A stretch of DNA of 64,000 nt from Nereida sp965655635 (GTDB lineage Bacteria > Pseudomonadota > Alphaproteobacteria > Rhodobacterales > Rhodobacteraceae). Below the pieces are notes generated by a model. The model ran no database searches. It saw only the letters and a program-made list of their open reading frames with translations, and was not told where the DNA came from. This document shows positions 51,483 to 61,206 of this stretch, in pieces. Where the stretch lies: assembly GCF_965655635.1 (NCBI RefSeq), contig NZ_CBFHHE010000009.1, forward strand, positions 15,295-79,294. Reading direction: 5' to 3'. Both the position numbers and the translations under genes were made by a program. Position 1 is the stretch's first letter; each line of letters opens with the position of its first letter.

Positions 51483-51520
51483 GGCCGTCGGTGCAATTTA
51501 TCTGCGGAACACCGACGGCC
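51483..51520 (-). promoter_or_regulatory. Perfect 11-bp hairpin in the cold-shock gene leader
   Basis: GGCCGTCGGTG (51483-51493) and CACCGACGGCC (51510-51520) are perfect inverted repeats around a 16-base AT-richer loop. No T-run follows on the minus strand, so it does not look like a terminator. It lies about 40-60 bases before the cold-shock gene. Confidence 0.55.
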
Positions 51521-51564
51521 TCTTTAGGAACGATATGCTATCTTTGGTTTAAGTGCGTAAAAGT

Positions 51565-52170
51565 CTAGGGATTCAAAAGCACTACATCCCATGGCTCATC
51601 CGGTGTTGCACGGGTCCAGCGGAACCGGTTGTGCAAGCGAAACTCCCCATCGGCCCAGAACTCAATCTCGATAGGTGTAATCCGATATCCACCCCAAAAT
51701 GGTGGCCGCGTGGGATTTGCACCCATTTTGGCCGTCACTTTTGCAACTTCCGTCATAAGGCTTGCCCGTGACGCCAATGGTTTGGATTGATCCGATGCCC
51801 ACGCCCCAAGGCGGCTTTTGAGCGAGCGGGAGTTGTAATATTCATCCGCTTGCGCCCCATCTTCTTTGGTCACATGACCGCGCACACGAATTTGGCGGCG
51901 CAAAGACTTCCAGTGCATCACAAACGCGGCCTTTTCGGCCCCATCAATTTCCTGCGCCTTTTTCGAGGTATAATTAGTGTAGAAGACAAATGCCGCGTCC
52001 TCGACATCTTTTAACAGCACCATGCGCGCGTTCGGCATCCCATCTGCGTCTACTGTCGAAAGTGCTATGGCGTTAGGGTCATTGATCTCGCTTTGCTCGG
52101 CCTCAGCCATCCATGTTTTTGCCAGCTCGAACGGGTCATCGCCCGCGAAAATTCCACTGCGTCCGGTCAT
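51565..52170 (-). CDS. pdxH: Pyridoxamine 5'-phosphate oxidase
   Basis: FMN enzyme that makes pyridoxal phosphate. The 201-residue product has DPNAIALSTVDADGMPNARMVLLKDV (about 31-56), FYTNYTSKKAQEI (about 63-75), the FMN-binding WKSLRRQIRVRGHV stretch near 87-100 and the C-terminal RLHNRFRWTR. Length and motifs are standard. It lies upstream of the cold-shock gene on the same strand and is divergent from fabI. Confidence 0.94.
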   Translation of the reverse strand: MTGRSGIFAGDDPFELAKTWMAEAEQSEINDPNAIALSTVDADGMPNARMVLLKDVEDAAFVFYTNYTSKKAQEIDGAEKAAFVMHWKSLRRQIRVRGHVTKEDGAQADEYYNSRSLKSRLGAWASDQSKPLASRASLMTEVAKVTAKMGANPTRPPFWGGYRITPIEIEFWADGEFRLHNRFRWTRATPDEPWDVVLLNP

Positions 52171-52200
52171 TGTAAGAATACGTCCTCAAAAAGGTGGTTA

Positions 52201-52326
52201 ATGTCTGTTGTCTGCATCACGATTGCGCCGTTTTGTGCATTTGGGCCCCTGTCGTTGCCCGTTGGACCGGCAATTGCCCAAGATAACACAGCACGGAGCC
52301 TTGCCGCTCGCTTAGGGCTGACGTAA
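52201..52326 (+). CDS. Possible small secreted peptide before fabI
   Basis: A 41-codon frame beginning MSVVCITIAPFCAFG, with a hydrophobic stretch and AIAQ that could be a signal cleavage, ending ARSLAARLGLT. AAGGTGG lies just upstream, though only 3 bases separate it from the ATG. It ends 48 bases before fabI. It could be a chance frame; I give it low weight. Confidence 0.3.
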   Translation: MSVVCITIAPFCAFGPLSLPVGPAIAQDNTARSLAARLGLT

Positions 52327-52374
52327 ACCTCACACAGAGGCGGTCAAGCGCCAGCACTACCCAAGGGGAAAACA

Positions 52375-53181
52375 ATGTCAAACCAACTTATGGCCGGCAA
52401 ACGCGGTCTCATCATGGGCCTGGCCAACGATAAATCTATTGCGTGGGGCATTGCAAAAGCCTGCGCCGATGCGGGCGCCGAGCTTGCTTTCTCATATCAA
52501 GGTGACGCACTTCTTAAACGTGTGGGCCCGCTTGCTGCACAGCTTGGCTCTGACATTGTAATCCCGTGCGATGTGGGCGATGAAGCCTCAATTGATGCGC
52601 TTTTTGCCGAGATTGAAAAAGCGTGGGGAAAGATTGACTTCGTCGTACATGCCATTGGTTTTTCTGATAAAAACGAATTGCGCGGCCGGTACGTTGATAC
52701 GACACGCGGCAACTTTGCGATGTCCATGGATATCTCCGTTTACTCATTCACAGCAGTCGTGCAGCGCGCCGAAAAGATCATGAACCCCGGTGGCTCGTGC
52801 TTGACGCTGACATATTACGGCGCCGAAAAAGTGATGCCCCATTATAACGTCATGGGTGTTGCCAAAGCGGCTCTTGAAGCTTCCGTCAAATACTTGGCCG
52901 AAGACCTGGGCAAAGACGGCATCCGCGTCAACGCCATCTCTGCGGGTCCGATCAAAACACTGGCGGCCTCTGGAATCGGTGATTTCCGATACATCATGAA
53001 GTGGAACGAGTATAACTCGCCCCTACGCCGTAATGTGACCACTGAAGACGTGGGGAAATCCGCGCTATATCTGCTGTCTGATCTTGGCAGTGGCGTCACA
53101 GGCGAGAACCTGCACGTCGACGCAGGATATCACGTGGTCGGCATGAAAGCCGTCGACGCCCCCGATATGTCCAAAGAATAA
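52375..53181 (+). CDS. fabI: Enoyl-[acyl-carrier-protein] reductase FabI
   Basis: NADH-dependent last step of the fatty acid elongation cycle. The 268-residue SDR-fold protein has MGLANDKSIAWGIAKA (about 14-29), the catalytic Tyr147, Tyr157 and Lys164 in YYGAEKVMPHYNVMGVAKAALE, and INAISAGPIKTLAASGI near 187. This is the triclosan target enzyme in other bacteria. The ten-base gap to the LysE gene suggests cotranscription. Confidence 0.96.
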   Translation: MSNQLMAGKRGLIMGLANDKSIAWGIAKACADAGAELAFSYQGDALLKRVGPLAAQLGSDIVIPCDVGDEASIDALFAEIEKAWGKIDFVVHAIGFSDKNELRGRYVDTTRGNFAMSMDISVYSFTAVVQRAEKIMNPGGSCLTLTYYGAEKVMPHYNVMGVAKAALEASVKYLAEDLGKDGIRVNAISAGPIKTLAASGIGDFRYIMKWNEYNSPLRRNVTTEDVGKSALYLLSDLGSGVTGENLHVDAGYHVVGMKAVDAPDMSKE

Positions 53182-53191
53182 CGGCGCGCCC

Positions 53192-53800
53192 ATGATCGCG
53201 GCCTTTATGACGGCATATTTTCTGCATCTTGTCGCGGCGGCCTCTCCGGGCCCCGCCATTTTAATGGCGGCCCGTGTCGGGCTGCGCGATGGGATGCGGA
53301 CGTCTGTCTTTTTGGCCGCTGGCATCGCTGTTGGGGCTTTGTTTTGGGCTGTTGCGGCCCTTTTTGGTCTTGCGGTTTTGTTTCGCGCAGCACCGGGCCT
53401 GATGTGGGGCTTCAAACTGGCCGGTGGTCTGTTTCTGATGTGGCTCGCGCTGCAAATGTGGCGCCGCGCAGATGAGGACGTTGAGAGCCCCGAAAATATC
53501 AAAACGCCCACCCCGCTTGCTGCCTTTTGGCGCGGAGTTGCAACACAATTGGCCAATCCTAAACCCGCCGTTTTCTTTGGCGCGGTTTTCGTGGGTACCA
53601 TTCCAACAGATGCCTCGCCGCTTTGGGTGCTGGCCCTACTTGGCGCTATTTTAATCAACGAGTTTGCCTGCTGCACGATTGTGGCGCGGTTGTTTTCTAT
53701 TGAGCACATTCGCCGCGGATACATCCGCCTCAAACACATTATCGACCGCGGTTTTGGGGGCATCCTTGCCCTGTTGGGCCTTAAGGTCGGCTTCACTTAA
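53192..53800 (+). CDS. LysE/RhtB-family exporter
   Basis: The 202-residue membrane protein has the LysE signature SPGPAILMAARVGLRDGMR (about 18-36) and about five or six transmembrane helices. Family members export amino acids such as lysine, threonine or homoserine. The specificity cannot be read. It follows fabI by 10 bases and precedes gpt by 21. Confidence 0.85.
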   Translation: MIAAFMTAYFLHLVAAASPGPAILMAARVGLRDGMRTSVFLAAGIAVGALFWAVAALFGLAVLFRAAPGLMWGFKLAGGLFLMWLALQMWRRADEDVESPENIKTPTPLAAFWRGVATQLANPKPAVFFGAVFVGTIPTDASPLWVLALLGAILINEFACCTIVARLFSIEHIRRGYIRLKHIIDRGFGGILALLGLKVGFT

Positions 53801-53821
53801 TTCCGCCGAAAGGACCACCAT

Positions 53822-54322
53822 ATGACTGATCGCTTGCCGCACGAAAAAGGGTTTCACATTTCATGGGACCAAATCCACCGTGACAGCCGCGCATTGGCGT
53901 GGCGTCTTGATGGCAAAGGGCCAGACGATGGAAACTGGCGCGCGATCGTGGCAATTACCCGTGGCGGCATGGCCCCAGCAATGATCGTGGCGCGCGAATT
54001 GGATGTACGCACGGTTGATACAATCAGTGTGAAATCCTACTCGCACCAAGACCAATCCGAGGCCTCTGTGCTCAAACGTCCAGACGCTGATATCATGGGC
54101 GATGGCACGGGCATTTTGATTATCGATGATCTGGTCGACAGCGGCAAAACCCTTGAGTTGGTTCGTGAAATGTACCCCAACGCGCATTTCGCAACGGTTT
54201 ACGCCAAACCAAAGGGCGAGCCCCAAGTCGATACGTTCATCACTGGTGTCTCCCAAGATACGTGGATCTTTTTCCCGTGGGATATGGCCCTACAATACGT
54301 GGAGCCCTACCGCGGCGTCTAA
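53822..54322 (+). CDS. gpt: Xanthine-guanine phosphoribosyltransferase
   Basis: Salvages xanthine, guanine and hypoxanthine with PRPP. The 166-residue type I PRTase has AITRGGMAPAMI near 45-56, SVKSYSHQDQSE near 69 and the PRPP loop ILIIDDLVDSGKT at 98-110. A good ribosome site AAAGGA precedes the ATG. The order lysE-gpt-aminotransferase-ppiD is all on one strand with short gaps. Confidence 0.93.
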   Translation: MTDRLPHEKGFHISWDQIHRDSRALAWRLDGKGPDDGNWRAIVAITRGGMAPAMIVARELDVRTVDTISVKSYSHQDQSEASVLKRPDADIMGDGTGILIIDDLVDSGKTLELVREMYPNAHFATVYAKPKGEPQVDTFITGVSQDTWIFFPWDMALQYVEPYRGV

Positions 54323-54355
54323 TCTAAAACTGCCCTTCTTTCAGGAGCTAATCTG

Positions 54356-55540
54356 ATGTCACAGTCTCGAACACAAACCACTTTCGCGCCCCCCGTTATG
54401 GAGGCCCGCCGTTGGCTTGAGACTGCTGATTTCAGCGAACAGCCCCTCATTAACGTCTCACAGGCAGCCCCCGTGAACCCGCCGCCCGCCGAAATGCGTG
54501 CGGCGATGGCGGCCATGATGGAAGAAGATGACACGCATCTTTATGGGGCGGTCTTGGGCAACGATGCGCTACGCACCGAACTTGCCAGCCAATGGGCGCG
54601 CCACTTTGAGGGAACAGTGTCACCTGCGCAGGTTGCCATCACATCGGGGTGCAATCAGGCGTTCTCAGCAACGATTTCGGCAATTTGCGCCCAAGGGGAT
54701 GAAGTTCTGCTGCCAACCCCGTGGTATTTCAATCATAAAATGTGGCTTGATATGGCGGGCGTCACGACGGTGCCGCTTGGAACGGGCGCTGATTTGACCC
54801 CGGATGTCGCAACAGCCAAAGCCCTGATCGGGCCGCGCACAAAAGCCATCGTGCTGGTAACCCCCAATAATCCTGCGGGCACCGAATATAGCGGTGAAAC
54901 TGTGCGCGCATTTTATGATTTGGCCAAAGCGCACGGGCTAAAATTGCTTATTGATGAGACCTACCGCGACTTTGACAGCCGGGACGGCGCGCCTCACACG
55001 CTTGTCGGGCTTCCTGATTGGGATGAGACCCTCGTCCAGCTTTACAGCTTTTCCAAAGCGTACCGTCTGACCGGCCACCGCGTGGGTGCCATGATGGCGT
55101 CTGCTGCATTTTTGGCCGAAGCCGAGAAGTTCCTCGACACAGTTGCTATTTGTCCCAACCAGCTTGGGCAAAAAGCAGCCCTTTGGGGCCTTCAAAACCT
55201 TGGCGACTGGCTCGCGGGCGAGCGGCAGGAAATCCTGAACCGCAGCGCAGCAATTGCGCAAAACATGCCAGCACTTGAGGCCAAAGGTTGGTCCCTTTTG
55301 GGCAACGGCGCGTATTTTGCCTACCTGCGGCATCCCTATGCGATGCCCTCTGATGAGTTGGCCAAGTGGCTGGTCCATAACGCCCAAATCCTTGCGCTGC
55401 CCGGCACCATGTTCCGGCCCAGTGACGACCCCACAGGCGCGCAAGAAATGCGCATCGCTTTTGCCAATATTGATGCAAGCGGCATTGCCGCCCTTTTTGC
55501 ACGGCTCAGCGCCCTTGAAGGTCTGCCCCTTCGCGCATAG
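54356..55540 (+). CDS. Class I PLP-dependent aminotransferase
   Basis: The 394-residue fold-type I enzyme has VTPNNPAGTEYS at 168-179, LLIDETYRDFD near 197-207 and the PLP lysine Lys234 in SFSKAYRLTGHRVG. An intact paralogue-type counterpart to the frameshifted gene at 3683. The substrate is not evident. It follows gpt by 33 bases, with CAGGAG as ribosome site. Confidence 0.88.
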   Translation: MSQSRTQTTFAPPVMEARRWLETADFSEQPLINVSQAAPVNPPPAEMRAAMAAMMEEDDTHLYGAVLGNDALRTELASQWARHFEGTVSPAQVAITSGCNQAFSATISAICAQGDEVLLPTPWYFNHKMWLDMAGVTTVPLGTGADLTPDVATAKALIGPRTKAIVLVTPNNPAGTEYSGETVRAFYDLAKAHGLKLLIDETYRDFDSRDGAPHTLVGLPDWDETLVQLYSFSKAYRLTGHRVGAMMASAAFLAEAEKFLDTVAICPNQLGQKAALWGLQNLGDWLAGERQEILNRSAAIAQNMPALEAKGWSLLGNGAYFAYLRHPYAMPSDELAKWLVHNAQILALPGTMFRPSDDPTGAQEMRIAFANIDASGIAALFARLSALEGLPLRA

Positions 55541-55610
55541 ACATCTTTTGAACATCACTGCGGCGGGCATGTACCAGCCCTGCCACCCCAAACATTGAGG
55601 CGCGCGCGTT

Positions 55611-57455
55611 ATGGCCGAGAAGAAAAAAGCATCGAAATTTCTGGGCACTGCCCTGCTGGGTTTGTTGGGGGTTTCGCTGATTGGCTTTGGCACCGGAGGC
55701 TTTGGCACGAACATCTCAAGCATCGGCAAAGTCGGCGATACGACGATTGATGCAAACGATTATGCCCGCGCACTGGATCAAGAGTTACGCAGCCTTGGCG
55801 CGCAGTTTGGTCAAAACATCACCTTCGCTCAGGCACAGCAGTTCGGCATCGACCGATCCGTGTTGCAACGCGTTATCGCACAGACCGCCCTTGATAATGA
55901 GACCACGCGCCTTGGCCTGTCTGTGGGCGATGCGGAAGTGGCCGAACAAGTGCGCGCAGTTCAGACGTTCCGCGGCCTCGACGGCCAATTTGATCGTGAA
56001 GCCTATGCCTTTACCCTTGAGCGCGCTGGCCTGAGCGAAGCCGAGTTTGAAGCCGACATTCGCAGTGAAGCTGCGCGCAACCTTCTACAAGCGGCGATCA
56101 CCACGGACACGGCGCCGTCTGATGCCTATGTGGATTTGATGTTCTCCTACCTCGCGGAGCGCCGCAATATCACGTGGGGAACTGTGGCAGAGACTGATCT
56201 TGAGACGCCTCTGGCAGTGCCCACGCCAGCCGAGCTTCAGGCGTTTTATGACGCCAACCCCGCCACATTCACCACCCCAGAGGCAAAGCGGCTAACGTAT
56301 GTATGGCTCACACCCGCCATGCTGGCCGATACGATCGAGATTGATGACGCGACCCTGCGCGAACTCTATGAAGAGCGCATCGATCAATACATCCAGCCCG
56401 AGCGCCGCTTGGTTGAGCGTCTGGTATTTGAAGATCAAGACACCGCCGAGGCTGCTGCTGCACAGCTTGCGGTCGATCCAAGTAGCTTTGAAACACTGGT
56501 GCTTGATCGCGGTCTTACCCTTGAGGATATCGATCTTGGTCCTGTCGCCCAAGCTGATTTGAACGGTGCGGCAGAAGCCGTTTTTGCTCTTGAAGATACG
56601 GGCGTCACCGCAGTGGTCGAGACCGATCTTGGTCCGGCAATTTTCCGTGTGAACGCTATTTTGATCGCCCAAGAAACACCCTTTGCCGAAGCCCGTGACG
56701 ATCTTGCCAGCGACATTCTGGCCAACCGTGCGGCGCGTCAAATTCAGGACCAAGCCCGTGACTTTGATGAGGAATTAGCCTCTGGCGCCACGCTTGAGGA
56801 TCTGGCCGCTGAAAGCGATCTGACCCTCGGGACGATCGACTGGACGCCGGATGCAGAGCAAGACATCGCCGCCTATGACGGGTTCCGTCAGGCCGCACGT
56901 ATTGTTGGCGCCGAAGACTTCCCAGAGATTGCCGAGCTGGAAGACGGTGGTATCTTTGCTCTGCGCCTCGACGAGGTCATCCCGCCCACGCTGCAACCGC
57001 TAAGCGACGTACAACAACAAGCAACCCTTGCTTGGCAAGAAGCAGAGCGCACTGCGGCCCGTGCAGCAAAAGCAGACGCCGCGGCTGATAGCCTGCGCGC
57101 GGGGACTGCCCTGCCCGATCTTGGTCTTGATGAGGTCATCGAACAGGACCTGACCCGCAGCGACACCATCCCCGGCGCGGCACCCGAATTGGTGCAGACC
57201 GCTTTCGAAATGGCCATCGGTGATGTGCGCACGATTGAGGGTGAAAGTGCGACCTACATTGTACGCCTTGATGCGGTGAACGGCCCTGATACGGACGACC
57301 CTGAAATTACGGCGCTGCGCGACGCCGTTGAAACAGCAGCACGCCAAGATATCAGACAGGACGTGCTCGATGCGTTTACGGCCGCTGTGCAAGCAGATGC
57401 CCGCGTGCAGCTGGACCAAGGTGCAATCAACGCGATCCACGCAGGTTTCAACTAA
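55611..57455 (+). CDS. ppiD: PpiD-like periplasmic folding chaperone
   Basis: The 614-residue protein has a basic N-terminus, one membrane anchor (about 10-30: FLGTALLGLLGVSLIGFG), then a SurA-N-like chaperone domain (GDTTIDANDYARALDQELRS onward) and a degenerate parvulin-like PPIase domain around 240-380. The rest is helical and acidic. It should lie in the inner membrane facing the periplasm and help outer-membrane-protein folding. Parvulin activity is doubtful because the domain is weakly conserved. Confidence 0.85.
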   Translation: MAEKKKASKFLGTALLGLLGVSLIGFGTGGFGTNISSIGKVGDTTIDANDYARALDQELRSLGAQFGQNITFAQAQQFGIDRSVLQRVIAQTALDNETTRLGLSVGDAEVAEQVRAVQTFRGLDGQFDREAYAFTLERAGLSEAEFEADIRSEAARNLLQAAITTDTAPSDAYVDLMFSYLAERRNITWGTVAETDLETPLAVPTPAELQAFYDANPATFTTPEAKRLTYVWLTPAMLADTIEIDDATLRELYEERIDQYIQPERRLVERLVFEDQDTAEAAAAQLAVDPSSFETLVLDRGLTLEDIDLGPVAQADLNGAAEAVFALEDTGVTAVVETDLGPAIFRVNAILIAQETPFAEARDDLASDILANRAARQIQDQARDFDEELASGATLEDLAAESDLTLGTIDWTPDAEQDIAAYDGFRQAARIVGAEDFPEIAELEDGGIFALRLDEVIPPTLQPLSDVQQQATLAWQEAERTAARAAKADAAADSLRAGTALPDLGLDEVIEQDLTRSDTIPGAAPELVQTAFEMAIGDVRTIEGESATYIVRLDAVNGPDTDDPEITALRDAVETAARQDIRQDVLDAFTAAVQADARVQLDQGAINAIHAGFN

Positions 57456-57546
57456 AGCGGGCCGAAAAACACCGGTGGCTGCGCGCCTGCGCGGCCCCGC
57501 CCCCATTTAACACCGTGCGCTTCAGATATGCGCAAAGGACACCATC

Positions 57547-59055
57547 ATGACCCTGACCCCAAGCTATGATGATTTTGCGGCACAGTTTGATGCCGGCAAA
57601 AACCAACTGGTCTACACGCGCCTTGCAGCTGATCTTGATACGCCCGTGTCGTTGATGCTGAAACTGGGGGGGGCGCAAACCAACAGCTTTATGTTGGAAT
57701 CCGTCACTGGCGGTGAAGTGCGCGGACGATATTCGATCATTGGGATGAAGCCTGACCTGATCTGGCGCTGCACGGATCAAAAGGCTGCCATCAACCGCGA
57801 GGCCCGCTTTGACGACAACGCTTTTGTGGCAGAGGTTGATGATCCGCTGACATCTTTGCGCGCGCTGATTGCTGCCTCAAAGATTGATCTACCTGATGAC
57901 TTGCCTGCGGCTTGTGCGGGGCTTTTTGGGTACCTTGGCTATGACATGATCCGGCTGGTTGAGAACCTGCCCAACATCAACCCCGACCCGTTGAACGTGC
58001 CCGATGCGATCATGCTGCGCCCGTCTGTTGTGGCGGTGCTCGACGGGGTGAAAGGCGAGGTCATCTTGGTCTCCCCTGCGTGGGTTTCAAGCGGTCTGTC
58101 CGCCCGCGCAGCTTACGCCCAAGCAGCAGAACGTGTCCAAGACGCGCTACGCGATCTGGATCGCGCCTTGCCCGCAGACACCCGTCAAATGCGTGACCAA
58201 CCCGCACCGGCAAATGCCGTGTCGAACTTTGCCAAAGACGATTACAAAGCCGCTGTGGAAACCGCCAAGGATTACATCCGTGCGGGCGACATCTTCCAAT
58301 GCGTGCCTTCACAGCGCTGGACCCAAGACTTCAAAGAGCCGCCCTTTGCGCTTTATCGCAGTTTGCGCCGCACTAACCCATCGCCGTTTATGTTCTTTTT
58401 CAACCACGGTGATTTTCAAATTGTCGGCGCCTCACCCGAGATTTTGGTGCGCGTCTTTGACGATGAAGTTACCATCCGTCCCATTGCGGGCACCCGTCCG
58501 CGCGGCGCAACACCGGCCGAAGATCAGGCAAACGAAGATAATCTTTTGGCGGACCAAAAAGAGTTGGCAGAGCACCTGATGTTGCTCGATCTAGGCCGCA
58601 ACGACGTGGGCCGCGTGAGCCAGATTGGCACAGTGCGCCCCACCGAAGAGTTCATCGTTGAGCGCTATTCCCACGTCATGCACATTGTGTCGAACGTTGT
58701 GGGCAAACTGGCCCCTGAACATGACGCGCTATCGGCGTTTTTTGCAGGTATGCCGGCGGGGACTGTATCCGGCGCACCCAAAGTACGGGCGATGGAAATC
58801 ATCGACGAGTTAGAGCCCGAAAAGCGCGGCATTTATGGCGGCGGTTTGGGGTATTTTTCAGCGGGCGGGGACATGGACATGTGTATCGCCCTGCGCACAG
58901 CTGTGATCAAAGATCAAAAGCTCTATATCCAAGCGGGTGGCGGTGTGGTCTACGACTCTGACCCCGAATTTGAGTACCAAGAGACCGTTCACAAATCGAA
59001 CGCGATCCGCAAGGCGGCCGCCGATGCAGCACGGTTCGGGTCAGGCAACAGCTAG
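57547..59055 (+). CDS. trpE: Anthranilate synthase component I
   Basis: Converts chorismate to anthranilate with ammonia from TrpG. The 502-residue protein has the feedback region LMLKLGGAQTNSFMLESVTGGEVRGRYSI near 36-64 and the chorismate-binding domain with GDIFQCVPSQRWTQ, PSPFMFFFNHG, GTRPRGATPAEDQANE and the C-terminal GAPKVRAMEIIDELEPEKRG. AAAGGACACC lies upstream. No trp leader peptide is visible. trpG is separated from it by an opposed deacetylase gene. Confidence 0.95.
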   Translation: MTLTPSYDDFAAQFDAGKNQLVYTRLAADLDTPVSLMLKLGGAQTNSFMLESVTGGEVRGRYSIIGMKPDLIWRCTDQKAAINREARFDDNAFVAEVDDPLTSLRALIAASKIDLPDDLPAACAGLFGYLGYDMIRLVENLPNINPDPLNVPDAIMLRPSVVAVLDGVKGEVILVSPAWVSSGLSARAAYAQAAERVQDALRDLDRALPADTRQMRDQPAPANAVSNFAKDDYKAAVETAKDYIRAGDIFQCVPSQRWTQDFKEPPFALYRSLRRTNPSPFMFFFNHGDFQIVGASPEILVRVFDDEVTIRPIAGTRPRGATPAEDQANEDNLLADQKELAEHLMLLDLGRNDVGRVSQIGTVRPTEEFIVERYSHVMHIVSNVVGKLAPEHDALSAFFAGMPAGTVSGAPKVRAMEIIDELEPEKRGIYGGGLGYFSAGGDMDMCIALRTAVIKDQKLYIQAGGGVVYDSDPEFEYQETVHKSNAIRKAAADAARFGSGNS

Positions 59056-59078
59056 AGGCGCCACTCAGCGCCGCTGTC

Positions 59079-60440
59079 TTACCGGGCTTGCAGCACCACG
59101 GACACAGGCACCAGTGAGACACGCGATGCGCGTTGTCCCTGCCCCCATTGCAAAATCGCCTCAACAGTCTCAGAGCGCGCGCGGGCAACCAAAACGATTG
59201 CGCCTTTTTGGGCCGCCTTGAACGCCGCATGGTCAAGGAAACGGCGGATCACCGCACCGTCTTGCCCGGCAGGATCAAGATCCCGGAAGACCTGTGCTGT
59301 GGGGACATCCTTTTGCGCAGCAACGCGGCCAAAACTGTTCAAACCCGTTTGATAGGTCATCACGCCCCAGCCTTTGTCCGCCGCAATATCCGTCACTTGG
59401 CCGCGTAAATCTTCGGCGCGCTGCAAGACACCGTCGCTTGTCTCAAAAATACCAACAGCTTCGGGGACAGCTTGTGACACCGCTTCAAAGGCCACTTCCA
59501 AATCTGCAGGCGTCGCCGTGGGTAAAACATCAATCATGGAAAGCACTTCAAGATCCGCGCTGCGGTAAAGAGCGGCGCGCGCAGTTGCCGTGGGTGCCGT
59601 TGCTTTCACCCCGAACGACACGGGGAACGGAAAGCTGTTGATCCCCACCAGATCAAGCGTTGAGGTGCCATCATCCAGCAAAACCAGCGCCATCAAGGGT
59701 TTGCTGGGATCAACGTCAGCAGGGGCTGCAAAATCGACAATCGCGCGGCCCGTTGGGGTGACTTGGGGCAGCGCACTGGCCGCAACCTCAGCCTCACGGG
59801 CGGTATCTTGCGCGGCAGAGCGGTTCACCTTCACGCCCTCAGCAAGATCACCGATTGTGCCACCAGAGCTTTCAAAGCCCACCTCGGGTTTGTCGCTGGG
59901 CAGATCAACGCTTTCAGGCACTTCAGTTGTCTCGGGCGCAGGTGTTTCAACACCTTTGGGTGCCTCAACCGGACCTTCATCATCTGGCGCAGCACTGCTT
60001 TGGGTATCAACCGCAATCGGCGCGGAACCATCTTCGTCGCTTGGCGCAGTCGGTGCAGCCGCTTGCGGCGCGGGCAGAACGGGTGCCTCAACCTGAACCT
60101 CAACACCAAGGGGCGCTGCCGCAGCGGGGCCTTCAACACCGCTACTTTGCCCCCCGATCACAGGGCGCGCTGCGGTCTGCGTGTCTGCATCCGGTGCCGC
60201 CACTTGGGCCTCGGGGACATTTACCGTTGGGGCTGCATCGCTTGGCGTATCAAGTACGGGTGGCAGCACATTTGAGGCCACATCACCCACGACTGGCGCA
60301 GAGGCAACGGGTGCCGGCGCGTCAGTTGGCACCACAGTCGGAGGCGTTGTGGCAACCGGAAACGCAAGATGCGCACCAAGCAAGCCTGCTGCGCCAATCG
60401 CTGTTCCCCAAAGGGTTCCTGCCAATAATATGCGTGCCAC
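59079..60440 (-). CDS. Divergent polysaccharide deacetylase family protein
   Basis: The 453-residue protein has an N-terminal membrane anchor or signal (about 5-25), a long Pro/Ala/Val/Asp-rich linker to about residue 200, and a C-terminal divergent polysaccharide deacetylase domain (PF04748 type): VLLDDGTSTLDLVGINSFPFPVSFGVKAT near 254-282, LSMIDVLP and ETSDGVLQRAEDL. It sits against the grain between trpE and trpG. Role in cell-wall or capsule sugar metabolism is only a family guess. Confidence 0.8.
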   Translation of the reverse strand: MARILLAGTLWGTAIGAAGLLGAHLAFPVATTPPTVVPTDAPAPVASAPVVGDVASNVLPPVLDTPSDAAPTVNVPEAQVAAPDADTQTAARPVIGGQSSGVEGPAAAAPLGVEVQVEAPVLPAPQAAAPTAPSDEDGSAPIAVDTQSSAAPDDEGPVEAPKGVETPAPETTEVPESVDLPSDKPEVGFESSGGTIGDLAEGVKVNRSAAQDTAREAEVAASALPQVTPTGRAIVDFAAPADVDPSKPLMALVLLDDGTSTLDLVGINSFPFPVSFGVKATAPTATARAALYRSADLEVLSMIDVLPTATPADLEVAFEAVSQAVPEAVGIFETSDGVLQRAEDLRGQVTDIAADKGWGVMTYQTGLNSFGRVAAQKDVPTAQVFRDLDPAGQDGAVIRRFLDHAAFKAAQKGAIVLVARARSETVEAILQWGQGQRASRVSLVPVSVVLQAR

Positions 60441-60594
60441 GTCTCAAGATCCTCTCATTTCTTGCCCAAACCGGCGCATTCCGCCCTCGCCCGTCTTGAC
60501 CTCAGTCTTATTCCCTGACCATCTATAACCCCACAGCCATGCGCCGCGTAACCCCTTTTCGGTGCTCAACCTTTTGCCCCACGGAGGCGCAGCG

Positions 60595-61206
60595 ATGCTG
60601 CTCTTGATCGATAACTACGACAGCTTCACGTATAACCTTGTCCATTATGTGGGCGGTCTTGGGGTGGATGTGAAGGTCGTGCGCAATGATGCGATCACTG
60701 TTGATGATGCAATGGGTATGGGCGCCGAGGGGATTTTGCTCTCGCCCGGGCCGTGTGATCCGGCCCAAGCAGGCATTTGTCTTGCACTGACAAAGGCCGC
60801 CGCAGCCGCGCAATTGCCGCTTTTGGGGGTTTGTCTTGGACATCAGACCATTGGCGAGGCATTTGGCGGCAAAGTTGTGCGCCACTCAGAGATTGTGCAC
60901 GGCAAAATGGGCACGATCCAACACAAGAACAAAGGCCTCTTTGCCGGACTGCCCCAGAATTTTTGGGCGACGCGCTATCACTCGCTTGTGGTTGATGCAC
61001 CAAGCCTGCCCGATGCGCTTGAGGTGACTGCTGCCCTTGAGGACGGCACGATCATGGGGCTACAACACCGCGAATTGCCGATCCACGGGGTGCAGTTTCA
61101 TCCGGAATCGATCCGATCTGAGCATGGTATGGCGTTGCTCAAGAACTTCACCGACCTGCTGCCAAGCAGCGTCAAAACACTTACCGCTGAGGGAGAGCAC
61201 CCATGA
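60595..61206 (+). CDS. trpG: Anthranilate synthase component II (glutamine amidotransferase)
   Basis: Supplies ammonia to TrpE. The 203-residue class I amidotransferase has DNYDSFTYNLVHYV near 6-19, LSPGPCDPAQAGIC, the nucleophile Cys in GVCLGHQ near 79-85, and the His-Glu pair in VQFHPESI near 170. I start at 60595 with CGGAGG upstream. It overlaps trpD by 4 bases (ATGA). Confidence 0.96.
   Translation: MLLLIDNYDSFTYNLVHYVGGLGVDVKVVRNDAITVDDAMGMGAEGILLSPGPCDPAQAGICLALTKAAAAAQLPLLGVCLGHQTIGEAFGGKVVRHSEIVHGKMGTIQHKNKGLFAGLPQNFWATRYHSLVVDAPSLPDALEVTAALEDGTIMGLQHRELPIHGVQFHPESIRSEHGMALLKNFTDLLPSSVKTLTAEGEHP

Noticed and set aside
57456..57546. trp leader-peptide attenuator before trpE
   Set aside because: No short frame with consecutive Trp codons and no terminator hairpin with a T-run in the 91-base gap.
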